64,000 nt of DNA from Actinomycetota bacterium (GTDB taxonomy: Bacteria > Actinomycetota > UBA4738 > HRBIN12), in the NCBI GenBank assembly GCA_035697485.1, contig DASSCU010000037.1:1-64000 (forward strand), read 5' to 3'. The notes under the pieces are model-generated. The model saw nothing but the letters and a program-made list of their open reading frames with translations, made no database searches and had not been told where the DNA came from. Positions 34,376 to 42,298 of the stretch are shown one piece after another (position 1 is the stretch's first letter; each line of letters starts with the position of its first letter). The position numbers and the translations under genes are program-made.

Positions 34376-35785
34376 TTGGCCATCGTCGCCGACCGGTTGC
34401 GGCAGACCTACGCCGACGCCGCCCCCGTGCCGTTCTGGCTCGACCAGCCGGGCGCGCCCGAGGCAACGGCGCCGCTCGACGCGCCGACCGGGGCCGACCT
34501 CGCGATCGTCGGCGGCGGGTTCACCGGCCTCTGGGCGGCGATCCAGGCGAAGGAGGAGCGGCCCGATCGCGATGTGGTGCTGCTGGAGCGGGACACGGTC
34601 GCGTACGGCGCCAGCGGCCGCAACGGCGGGTTCTGCGACGCGTCGCTCACGCACGGCCTGCCCAACGGCATCGACCGGTTCCCCGATGAGATCGAGACGA
34701 TCGAGCGGCTCGCCGCCGAGAGCTTCCGCGGCATCGAGGAGACGATCGCGAGGTTCGGCATCGACTGCGACTGGAACCCCGAAGGCGAGGTGCTCGTGGC
34801 CCGCGAACCGCACGAGGTCGCGTGGATGCGTCAGGGGGTCGAGCTCACACGGCGGTTCGGACACGATTCGGCGTTCCTCGATCGCGAGCAGGTGCGTGCC
34901 GAGCTCGACTCGCCCACGTACCTCGCCGGCATGTGGAAGCGGAGCGGGTGCGCCATGGTCGATCCCGCGCGGCTCGCCTGGGGCCTGCGACGAGCCGCGG
35001 TTGAGCTCGGCGTGCGCCTGCACGAGCGGACCCCGGTCACCGGCCTCGCGAAGACGACGGCCGGCGTCGCGCTCGACACCCCCGGCGCCCGGGTCGATGC
35101 CCGGAGGGTGTTGCTCGCCACGAACGGGTTCGCACCGCTCGTCCGGTCGATCCGCCGATACGTCGTGCCGGTCTACGACTACGTGCTGATGAGCGAACCC
35201 CTCACGGCCGACCAGCTCGCGTCGATCGGGTGGGCACGCCGGCAGGGGTTCGCCGACAGCGCCAACCATTTCCACTACTACCGGATGAGCTCGGACGACC
35301 GCATCCTGTGGGGCGGCTACGACGCGGTCTACCACTGGCGGAACGCGGTGGCGCCCGGGCTCGAACAGCGGGAGTCGACGTTCTCGACGCTCGCCGCCCA
35401 TTTCTTCGAGACGTTCCCGCAGCTCGAGGGGCTGCGATTCTCGCATCGGTGGGGTGGCGTCATCGATACGTGCAGTCGCTTCTCCGTGATGTTCGGGACC
35501 GCCCTCGACGCACGGGTCGCGTACGCGGTCGGCTACACGGGGATGGGGGTCGCGGCCACGCGCTTCGGCGCTCGGACGGCGCTCGATCTGGTCGACGGGC
35601 GCGACACCGAGCGCACCAGGCTGCGGCTCGTCCGATCCAAGCCCGTGCCCTTCCCGCCCGAGCCCCTGCGCTCGGTGGGCATCGGGCTGACGACCCGGGC
35701 CCTCACGAAGGCCGACCGCAACGCGGGACGCAGAGGCCCCTGGCTGCGTATGCTCGATGCGGTGGGCCTGGGCTTCGACAGCTGA
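34376..35785 (+). CDS. FAD-dependent amine/amino-acid oxidase (DAO family)
   Basis: 469-aa DAO-fold flavoenzyme similar to gamma-glutamylputrescine oxidases. FAD motif DLAIVGGGFTGLWAAIQAKE, then YGASGRNGGFCDAS, and C-terminal YAVGYTGMGVAATRFGARTA are typical. I place the start at TTG 34376, which follows TGAGGT and GGGGGAGG; upstream in-frame codons lie in the previous gene and are not homologous. Cytosolic. The substrate is unknown. Confidence 0.86.
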   Translation: MAIVADRLRQTYADAAPVPFWLDQPGAPEATAPLDAPTGADLAIVGGGFTGLWAAIQAKEERPDRDVVLLERDTVAYGASGRNGGFCDASLTHGLPNGIDRFPDEIETIERLAAESFRGIEETIARFGIDCDWNPEGEVLVAREPHEVAWMRQGVELTRRFGHDSAFLDREQVRAELDSPTYLAGMWKRSGCAMVDPARLAWGLRRAAVELGVRLHERTPVTGLAKTTAGVALDTPGARVDARRVLLATNGFAPLVRSIRRYVVPVYDYVLMSEPLTADQLASIGWARRQGFADSANHFHYYRMSSDDRILWGGYDAVYHWRNAVAPGLEQRESTFSTLAAHFFETFPQLEGLRFSHRWGGVIDTCSRFSVMFGTALDARVAYAVGYTGMGVAATRFGARTALDLVDGRDTERTRLRLVRSKPVPFPPEPLRSVGIGLTTRALTKADRNAGRRGPWLRMLDAVGLGFDS

Positions 35786-35819
35786 GATCGCGTTCCTCGG
35801 CGGTCGCCATTTCCGCCCG

Positions 35820-35855
35820 AACGGTCTAATACCGTTGCCGTAGCCAAGTGCTACG
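35820..35855 (+). promoter_or_regulatory. Two tandem inverted repeats upstream of the GDP-mannose epimerase
   Basis: AACGGT-CTAAT-ACCGTT (35820-35836) and CGTAGC-CAAGT-GCTACG (35839-35855), each a perfect 6-bp repeat around 5 nt. The first contains a -10-like TAATAC. The second has the CGTAG/CTACG half-sites of the EPS palindrome but 2 bp further apart. Either an operator pair or a structured leader of the gene at 35980. Confidence 0.5.
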
Positions 35856-35979
35856 TCATCGGGTACAACGGACGCACGCGAGGACGACACCATCCGGCGG
35901 GGTCCCCCCGGAACGTGAGCCGGTGGTGGAGGGATCGCCCACGATGGGTCGGGGCTCGGACGAAAGGAACGGATCAGCG

Positions 35980-36969
35980 ATGCAGAGACGCGCGGTCGTC
36001 GGCGGGGCCGGAGGGTTCATCGGACACCACATGGTCAGGTACCTGAAGGACAAGGGGTACTGGGTCCGCGGTGTCGACATCAAGGAGCCGGAGTACGAGG
36101 CCACCGCGGCCGACGATTTCCTGGTGCTCGACCTCCGCGAGTGGGAGAACTGCCTGAAGGCCACCGAGGGCGTCGAGGAGGTCTACCAGCTCGCCGCCGA
36201 CATGGGCGGCATCGGCTACATCACGGGCAACCGCGTCGACATCGCGCGCAACAACGTGCTGATCAACGCGCACATGCTCGAGGCCGCGTACCGCAACGGC
36301 GTGCAGCGTCACTTCTACTCGTCGAGCGCGTGCATCTACCCGATGTACAAGCAGCACGACCCCGACGTGACCCCGCTGAAGGAAGAGGACGCCTACCCGG
36401 CCGACCCGGAGGAGGGCTACGGTTGGGAGAAGCTCTACTCCGAGAAGCTCTGCCAGTACTACCAGGAGGAAGGCAAGCTCGAGACGCGGGTCGCCCGCTT
36501 CCACAACATCTACGGTCCTCTCGGCACCTACGAGGGCGGGCGCGAGAAGGCTCCCGCGGCGATCAGCCGCAAGGTCGCGCTCGCCGACGACGGCGCCGAC
36601 ATCGAGATCTGGGGCGATGGTCAGCAGACCCGCTCCTTCACCTACATCGACGACTGCGTCGAGGGCATCTACCGCATCGCGCAGAGCGATCACTGGGAAC
36701 CGTTGAACCTCGGCTCGGACCGGCTCGTCACGATCGACCAGCTGGTCGATCTCGTCAGCGAGGTCGCCGGCAAGACACTCGTGAAGCAGCACGACCTGAC
36801 GAAGCCGCAGGGCGTGCGCGGTCGCAACAGCGACAACGACCGCTGCAAGGAGACGCTCGGATGGGCCCCCGAGGTCACGCTCGAGGACGGCCTCAAATCC
36901 ACCTACGCGTGGATCGAGCGACAGCTCGAGGAAGCCGGGCGACTGCAGGTGACGGCGAAGAGCGTGTAG
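35980..36969 (+). CDS. GDP-mannose 3,5-epimerase-like enzyme
   Basis: 329-aa extended SDR very close in motif pattern to plant GDP-mannose 3,5-epimerase (GDP-L-galactose/gulose synthesis). Glycine loop GGAGGFIGHH; LAADMGGIGYI; Cys118 in SSSACIYP and Lys190 in REKAPAA correspond to the plant acid/base Cys and Lys; Tyr147/Lys151 in YGWEK; RFHNIYGPLGTYEGG; WGDGQQTRSFTYIDDCVEGI; GVRGRNSDN. RBS AAAGGAA. First gene of the EPS locus, with a terminator directly after it. Confidence 0.9.
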   Translation: MQRRAVVGGAGGFIGHHMVRYLKDKGYWVRGVDIKEPEYEATAADDFLVLDLREWENCLKATEGVEEVYQLAADMGGIGYITGNRVDIARNNVLINAHMLEAAYRNGVQRHFYSSSACIYPMYKQHDPDVTPLKEEDAYPADPEEGYGWEKLYSEKLCQYYQEEGKLETRVARFHNIYGPLGTYEGGREKAPAAISRKVALADDGADIEIWGDGQQTRSFTYIDDCVEGIYRIAQSDHWEPLNLGSDRLVTIDQLVDLVSEVAGKTLVKQHDLTKPQGVRGRNSDNDRCKETLGWAPEVTLEDGLKSTYAWIERQLEEAGRLQVTAKSV

Positions 36970-36992
36970 GCACCGGGTTGCACCGCAAAGGC

Positions 36993-37020
36993 CGAGGGGC
37001 CCCCTGACGGGGGCCCCTCG
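36993..37020 (+). terminator. Strong terminator hairpin after the GDP-mannose epimerase
   Basis: 12-bp perfect stem, CGAGGGGCCCCC (36993-37004) with GGGGGCCCCTCG (37009-37020), loop TGAC. It isolates the epimerase transcript from the downstream EPS genes. Confidence 0.85.
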
Positions 37021-37064
37021 TGCATCTCGAGGCCGAGTCCGATCCGGCGATCTCATCCATCCGA

Positions 37065-37079
37065 CGTATGCCCGCTACC
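37065..37079 (+). promoter_or_regulatory. EPS palindrome, site 1 (one mismatch)
   Basis: CGTATGCCCGCTACC, i.e. CGTA-N7-TACC. The centre (37072) is 42 bp upstream of the -10 box TACGTT (37114-37119) that serves the gene at 37158. Fourteen of the fifteen bases, including the spacer, are identical to site 5 at 53113. Confidence 0.7.
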
Positions 37080-37157
37080 GCATCGAGCGGCGGCGATCGG
37101 GGCCGCCTCGGGCTACGTTCCGACGGTCCTCGTGCCCGTTCGCTCGATCGCCCGGAG

Positions 37158-38696
37158 GTGTCCTTGGTCACGACAGCGCACGAGCGAGATGCTCACGCGA
37201 CGCTCCCGCCGTCGGTCGACGTCGACGCGGATGCCGTCCCACCACTCGATCTCGTGACGAGGCTCTGTCGGGGCCTGGACGACGCTCGGGTGCCCTACTG
37301 CCATTTCAAGAGCAACGAGGCGATCGATCGTTCCCTCAGCGGGGAGAACGACCTCGACCTGTTGATCGGCGCCGAGGGAGCCGGCCGATTCCTCCAGGTG
37401 CTCTCGGAGCTGGGGTTCAAGGAAGGGGTGCCGAACCGGGTCCGGCGGATGCCGGGGGTCGCGCAGTACTACGGGCACGACGAGCCGAGCGGTCGTCTCG
37501 TCCAGGTGCACGCGCATCGACGGCTCGTCTTCGGCGACGACATGACGAAGAACTTCGCGCTCGATATCGAGGACGACTACATCGCCGCGGCCGTGCGGGA
37601 GCCAGGGACGCTGGCGGTGGCCTCGCCCGAGCACGAACTCCTGCTGTTCGTCCTGCGGATGGTCGCGAAGCACTGCACGGTCGACGCCATGGTGATGATG
37701 CAGGGCCGGCTCAGCCCCTCGGAGCGGCGCGAGCTGATGTGGCTCTCGGAGCGAGCCGATCTCGACCGCGTCGCGGAGATCGTCGGCTCGCAGCTTCCGT
37801 TCCTCGGGTCCGATCTGTTCGGAGCATGTCTCGCCGCGATCCAGCCACGAGCGCGTCCGTGGCGCAAGGCTCGGGCGGCCGGGAGGCTGCACCGCGCGTT
37901 CGCCGAGCATCGCAAGCACGGCCGGATCGCCGACGCGTTCCTTCGGATCGAGCGCAGGATCGGGCGGGTGGCGCGGCGCGTCCTGCGAGGTCGATCGAAG
38001 AAGCGCCTCGCAGGAGGGGGCGCCTTGATCGCCTTCGTCGGCGGCGATGGAGCGGGCAAGTCCACCGCCGAGCGCGCGATCGCCGGATGGCTGTCGGGAC
38101 CGTTCGGGGTCGAGCGCATCCACCTCGGCAAACCCCCGCCATCGCTGTTGACGATCGTGATCAAAGGCCCCATGTACGTGCTCCGCACGATGGGCATGCT
38201 TCGGAGCACTCGGGTGCCCGCGGATCACCTTCGAGAGCGGGGTGAGAACCCGGGCAGGGCCTGGGTGGTATGGCACGTGCTCACGGCTCGGGACCGGTGC
38301 CGGCTCTATCGCAAGGCCACCCGAGCGGTCCTCCGGGGCTCGATCGTCGTGTCGGACCGCTTCCCGCTCGCCGAGGTGCGGACGATGGACGGAGCGAAGA
38401 CCGGCTGGTTGGCGGATCACGAACGATCGGGACCCGGCGTCCGATGGCTCGCGTCGCTGGAGCGGCGCTACTACGAATCCTTCACACCCCCCGATGTCCT
38501 GATCGTCCTGCGCGTGGATCCCGACGTCGCCGTGGAGCGGAAGCGTCATGAGGAGCCGCCGGAGTTCGTGCGACCCAGATCGGAGGAGATCTGGCGCACT
38601 GACTGGAGCGGGACGTCCGCCCTCGTGGTGGATTCCGGTCAGGATCTCCGAGAGGTCGAGCGCGACGTCCGACATCTCGTGTGGTCGAGGCTGTGA
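37158..38696 (+). CDS. Nucleotidyltransferase-like / thymidylate-kinase-like fusion
   Basis: About 512 aa in two parts. Residues 30-290 resemble a nucleotidyltransferase fold (YCHFKSNEAIDRSL, then an acidic NDLDLL motif). Residues 325-512 are a P-loop kinase: Walker A FVGGDGAGKSTAERAI, DRFPLAE, and a lid-like VERKRHEEP, related to thymidylate kinase. Such fusions occur in polysaccharide loci, function unknown. GTG 37158 is used; TTG 37164 has better spacing from GGAGG (37153-37157). A -10 TACGTT and palindrome site 1 lie upstream. The stop overlaps the next gene. Confidence 0.75.
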   Translation: MSLVTTAHERDAHATLPPSVDVDADAVPPLDLVTRLCRGLDDARVPYCHFKSNEAIDRSLSGENDLDLLIGAEGAGRFLQVLSELGFKEGVPNRVRRMPGVAQYYGHDEPSGRLVQVHAHRRLVFGDDMTKNFALDIEDDYIAAAVREPGTLAVASPEHELLLFVLRMVAKHCTVDAMVMMQGRLSPSERRELMWLSERADLDRVAEIVGSQLPFLGSDLFGACLAAIQPRARPWRKARAAGRLHRAFAEHRKHGRIADAFLRIERRIGRVARRVLRGRSKKRLAGGGALIAFVGGDGAGKSTAERAIAGWLSGPFGVERIHLGKPPPSLLTIVIKGPMYVLRTMGMLRSTRVPADHLRERGENPGRAWVVWHVLTARDRCRLYRKATRAVLRGSIVVSDRFPLAEVRTMDGAKTGWLADHERSGPGVRWLASLERRYYESFTPPDVLIVLRVDPDVAVERKRHEEPPEFVRPRSEEIWRTDWSGTSALVVDSGQDLREVERDVRHLVWSRL

Positions 38697-39475
38697 GCGT
38701 CGAAACCCGGCTGTCGCGTGCGGTGATCGTCGAGCTGTGCGGGCTCCCGGGTGCCGGGAAGACCTCCCTCGCATCGGCCCTCGGGCACGTGCAGGACGGT
38801 GCCTCCTTCCTTCGCCCGACCCTCGGGATCGCGCCCGACGTCTCGGCCGAGCGTCGCCTCGCTCGTAAGCTCGGCCTGGTCGCGGTCGAAACGATCCGAC
38901 GCCCGGTCCTCGAAGCGAAGATCGCCAGCCGGATCGGGCGATCCGGGCAGCCGGGAACGGTGGAGGCCGTGTCGCGCTGGGTGCAGTGGGCGAGCACGCA
39001 GTCGCTGATGGGCAGGGCACGAGGTACACCCCAGGTCCACTTGTTCGATGAGGGCGTGGTCCAGGCGCTGTGGTCCCTCGCCCTGCGTGGAGATCCCGCC
39101 GCGACCCTCGGGACGCTCAGCGGCTCGGTCGGTCGATGGTCGTTCCCCGACGTCGTGATCGTGCTGGATCCGCCCGTCGAGCTGCTGGTTCGCCGGCTCC
39201 GCGATCGGCGGTCGGCGCACAGCCGCCTGCAGCGGCTCTCCGATGATGCTGAGCTCCACGCCGAGCTCGTTCGAGGGCGTGCGCTCCTGGACCGGCTCAT
39301 CACCTGGTGGCGATCGGCGGCGCCCGACGAGGCATCGGTGATCCGGATCGGAGGGGCGTATCACGACCCCGGCGTGGTGATGCATGCGATCGATGCGGCC
39401 GTACACCGGATCGATGCGAAGCCACCCATCGTCGCCGTAGGCGGGCGCGAGGGGGCATCGGCCGCCGGACCGTGA
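38693..39475 (+). CDS. P-loop kinase, EPS-locus type
   Basis: 260-aa P-loop protein. Walker A GLPGAGKTSL near residue 18; VHLFDEGVVQAL and FPDVVIVLDPPVELLVRRL give Walker-B and lid regions like those of nucleotide or small-molecule kinases. The substrate is unknown. GTG 38693 overlaps the stop of the fusion kinase (GTGA), so both are translated together and may act on the same sugar or lipid. Confidence 0.72.
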   Translation: MSVETRLSRAVIVELCGLPGAGKTSLASALGHVQDGASFLRPTLGIAPDVSAERRLARKLGLVAVETIRRPVLEAKIASRIGRSGQPGTVEAVSRWVQWASTQSLMGRARGTPQVHLFDEGVVQALWSLALRGDPAATLGTLSGSVGRWSFPDVVIVLDPPVELLVRRLRDRRSAHSRLQRLSDDAELHAELVRGRALLDRLITWWRSAAPDEASVIRIGGAYHDPGVVMHAIDAAVHRIDAKPPIVAVGGREGASAAGP

Positions 39476-39487
39476 TGCTGCATACGA

Positions 39488-39502
39488 CGTAGACGACCTA
39501 CG
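39488..39502 (+). promoter_or_regulatory. EPS palindrome, site 2
   Basis: CGTAGACGACCTACG, a perfect CGTAG-N5-CTACG. Its centre (39495) is 43 bp upstream of a -10 TAGATT (39538-39543) that would start transcription of the polymerase-flippase genes near 39550. Symmetry extends outward to CGACGTAG and CTACGTCG. Confidence 0.75.
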
Positions 39503-39644
39503 TCGCCGACCGCGTGTATCCGTCGTCGGGGACCGCCTAGATTGACGAACCCTGCGCGGTCCGGGTCCGCGCATCAGGCCGTGGTGAGGCGGGGACGGTC
39601 CCGCGCCGGCCCGACGCCGCATCGACGGAGGTGGAAGGGAGAGC

Positions 39645-40976
39645 GTGGATCTGAACGAAGCGTTCCGGCGCATCTTCTACGCCCACCGACGTGCGATCGT
39701 CTTGTGCGTCGTCCTCGGCATCGGGGCAGGGGTGGCCCTGGCGTCGATCGGTCCGCCCTCCTACACGGCGCGTTCGCGGGTCACGATCGGCGATCGCTCC
39801 GCCGACGCGACCGGAGAACTGGTGTCGATCGCGGATGCGGCCGAGGCGATTGCGACCAGCCGCTCGGTGCTCGCGAGCGCGACGCAGGCCGCGGGGCTGA
39901 ACGGCGCCCCGGTCGTCATCGACCCGGCTGCGGTCTCGGTCAAGACGCTGGGGTCATCGGAGTTCCTGGAGCTCTCGGTCACCGCCGATGATGTGACCAC
40001 CGCAACCGCCATCGCGAACAGTCTGGCCGACGAGGTCGTCGAGCGGTGGGCGGAGGTGAGCGGCGGGTCGAGCGGCCAGGCGTTCGCGCTCGTCGAGGAG
40101 ACACTCAACGGGGTACTCGAGAAGACCGCGACGCTCGACGAGCAGATCACCCTCCTCGGGCTGAAGCTGAACGAGGGAGGTCCCGACCGGGAGCAGGTCC
40201 AGGCTCGTCGCGACGCATTGGTCGCCGAGCGAGAGGCGTTGGATCGACAGCGGGTGTCGTACGAGGCGCAGCTGAGCGCCTTGTTGGTCGAGGCCGCGAG
40301 CCGTACCGCGCCTCAGGTCATCGACCCGGCGGTGCCGCCGCCCGCTGCGGACTCACGACACACCGTGCCGATGGCCGTGCTCGGAGCCCTCCTGGGCTTC
40401 CTCGTCGGCGCGGGCGTCGCGGGGCTGATCGAGGCGGTCAGCCCCACGCTCGTGGGGGCCTCCGCGGTCGGCGACGCGCTCGGGGTGCCCGTGCTCGGAA
40501 CGTTGTCGAGGCTCAGCGATCGGGACTCCGTGGCATCCGAACGGGCGGTCGTGAACACACGGCTCGCCGCGTCGAGGGCGAAGGCGTCGACGCTGGAGCT
40601 CGTTGCGATGGGTCCGGCGATCGACCTCGAGTCGATCTCATCCACCCTCGAGGGCGACGATGGGCCGAGCGCTTCGGACCGAGCCGCGGGAAGGCGCGGG
40701 CGCGGTCAGCTCGTGGTCCGCAGCTTCGGCGCCGATGTGACGGGTTCCGTGAACCTGTCGAGGACGGCGGTGCCCGCGGCTGCGGCCCTGGTCGCGGTGG
40801 CGCCATCGGTGGTCAAGCGGTCGTTCGTCCGAGAGATCCGCAATGCCCACGCGGTCACGGGGTGGGAGATCCTCGGCGTGCTCGTCTACGACCACGCCGG
40901 CAGGCGGGCCGTTCGGCGTCGGAAGCAGCGAGCACCAGGGGTGCCGGCCCGAGAGCTCGCCCCCAAGGCGAGCTGA
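39645..40976 (+). CDS. Wzz-like polysaccharide co-polymerase
   Basis: 443-aa inner-membrane protein. TM1 near residues 18-36, a periplasmic-type region with a coiled coil around residues 145-205, TM2 near 246-268, then a cytosolic part. VPVLGTLSRL after TM2 is the linker usual before a BY-kinase domain, but no Walker A is present, so the cytosolic domain is a degenerate or regulatory version. Likely sets polymer chain length. GTG start; first gene after palindrome site 2; 5 nt from the polymerase. Confidence 0.82.
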   Translation: MDLNEAFRRIFYAHRRAIVLCVVLGIGAGVALASIGPPSYTARSRVTIGDRSADATGELVSIADAAEAIATSRSVLASATQAAGLNGAPVVIDPAAVSVKTLGSSEFLELSVTADDVTTATAIANSLADEVVERWAEVSGGSSGQAFALVEETLNGVLEKTATLDEQITLLGLKLNEGGPDREQVQARRDALVAEREALDRQRVSYEAQLSALLVEAASRTAPQVIDPAVPPPAADSRHTVPMAVLGALLGFLVGAGVAGLIEAVSPTLVGASAVGDALGVPVLGTLSRLSDRDSVASERAVVNTRLAASRAKASTLELVAMGPAIDLESISSTLEGDDGPSASDRAAGRRGRGQLVVRSFGADVTGSVNLSRTAVPAAAALVAVAPSVVKRSFVREIRNAHAVTGWEILGVLVYDHAGRRAVRRRKQRAPGVPARELAPKAS

Positions 40977-40981
40977 CCCCG

Positions 40982-42298
40982 ATGACCCCGGAGCTCGTTG
41001 CGGCTCCGCCCATGACTGCGGGGCGAGAGACGGCGGCGCTCGCCGCGCATCGATGGGCCGCCATGGCGGTCGGGGTCAGCATCTGGCTGGTGCCGGTCCT
41101 CCAACCTGGTCTGGGGCCGGTGCGACCTGCCGATTTCGCCATCGTCGGTGCGACGGCCGTCGTCTTCCTCTGGCTCGGCTGGAGCCAGGTGCCCCTGCAG
41201 ATGCCGTTCGTGGCGTCGATGACCCTGTTCTGCATCGCCGGGCTCGTCGCGGCCCTCGCGAGCCACCATCCGACGGTCGGGGTCATCGCCGTCGTGCAGG
41301 ACCTGGTCTTGCTGGCGTGGGGTCTGGCGATCGCGAACGTGTGCAGGACCCCCGAGACGCTCGCCTCGATCCTCAGGGCGTGGGTGTGGAGCGCGACGGT
41401 CGCAGCCTCGATCGTGATCGTCGGAGGGGTGACCGGGATCTCGGCGCTCTCGGGGCAGGAGATCGCCGGAGGGCGTGCGTCGCTCGCGTTCGACAATCCG
41501 AATCAGGCCGGCGCCTACTTCGCGTGCGCCTTCTTCGTGATCCTGAGTTCGGGCTCGATCCTCACGCGGCGTCGGAAGACCGTGACGGCGACCATCGTCG
41601 CGGTGGGGGTGCTGTTCTCCGCATCGAACGCGGCCATCGGTGGGATCCTGCTCGGCCTCGTCCTCGCGGGCATCCTGTCGATCGCGAGGCGTCGCGACAT
41701 CGTGAGCGCGATCGCCGCCGCGTCGATCGCCGCGGTCGCGGTCGTGGGGGTGGCGGTGGCGTTCGTGCGCCTCGACGTCGCGGCGGCGGCTCAGGAGAGC
41801 GACATCAGGCTCCTGAGGAACACGCTCGGACGAGGTGAGGAGAGCGCCGGCGATCGCCTCGGACGCTGGGAGAGTCTCGGCGACGCGTACCTCCAGTACC
41901 CCGTCTCGGGCTACGGAGCCGCCGCGACCAAGGCGGTGCTGGACGAAGGGCCGTTCAACGACGCCAAGGGGGCCCACAACGACTACGCGGCCGCACTCGT
42001 GGAACGGGGTCTGATGGGATCGATCGCCCTCATCCTCCTGATCGCATCGGTGGCGAGGAGGATGGCGTCGTTCGCGATCCGGCCCCTCGCCCCGGCGTAC
42101 GCGGCCGTGCTGGGCGCCCCGCAGTTCCTCGCGGGCGCCTTGCTCGTCCTGGCGATCTCCTCGCTCACCCACGAGATCCTTCATTTCCGCAACGTGTGGG
42201 CCTTGCTCGGCCTGATCGCCGCCGTCTCCCTCTGGGCGCGGCCCGACGGGGCACGTGCCACCACCACCGAGGGCATCGGCGAGGAGGCCGGGTCGTGA
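40982..42298 (+). CDS. O-antigen ligase/Wzy-like polymerase
   Basis: 438 aa with about 11-12 hydrophobic segments. The large extracytoplasmic loop near residues 275-345 contains RLGRWESLGDAYLQYPVSGY and FNDAKGAHNDYAAALVERGL, matching the Wzy_C motif (arginine plus HNDY). Polymerises lipid-linked repeat units. Overlaps the flippase by 4 nt. Confidence 0.85.
   Translation: MTPELVAAPPMTAGRETAALAAHRWAAMAVGVSIWLVPVLQPGLGPVRPADFAIVGATAVVFLWLGWSQVPLQMPFVASMTLFCIAGLVAALASHHPTVGVIAVVQDLVLLAWGLAIANVCRTPETLASILRAWVWSATVAASIVIVGGVTGISALSGQEIAGGRASLAFDNPNQAGAYFACAFFVILSSGSILTRRRKTVTATIVAVGVLFSASNAAIGGILLGLVLAGILSIARRRDIVSAIAAASIAAVAVVGVAVAFVRLDVAAAAQESDIRLLRNTLGRGEESAGDRLGRWESLGDAYLQYPVSGYGAAATKAVLDEGPFNDAKGAHNDYAAALVERGLMGSIALILLIASVARRMASFAIRPLAPAYAAVLGAPQFLAGALLVLAISSLTHEILHFRNVWALLGLIAAVSLWARPDGARATTTEGIGEEAGS

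Noticed and set aside
35839-35855. CGTAG-N7-CTACG as a seventh EPS site
   Set aside because: The half-sites match but the spacing is 2 bp longer and no -10 box lies 42 bp away, so it is kept only as a separate observation.
41888-41902. CGTA-N7-TACC inside the polymerase gene
   Set aside because: Coding position, one mismatch and no phased promoter.
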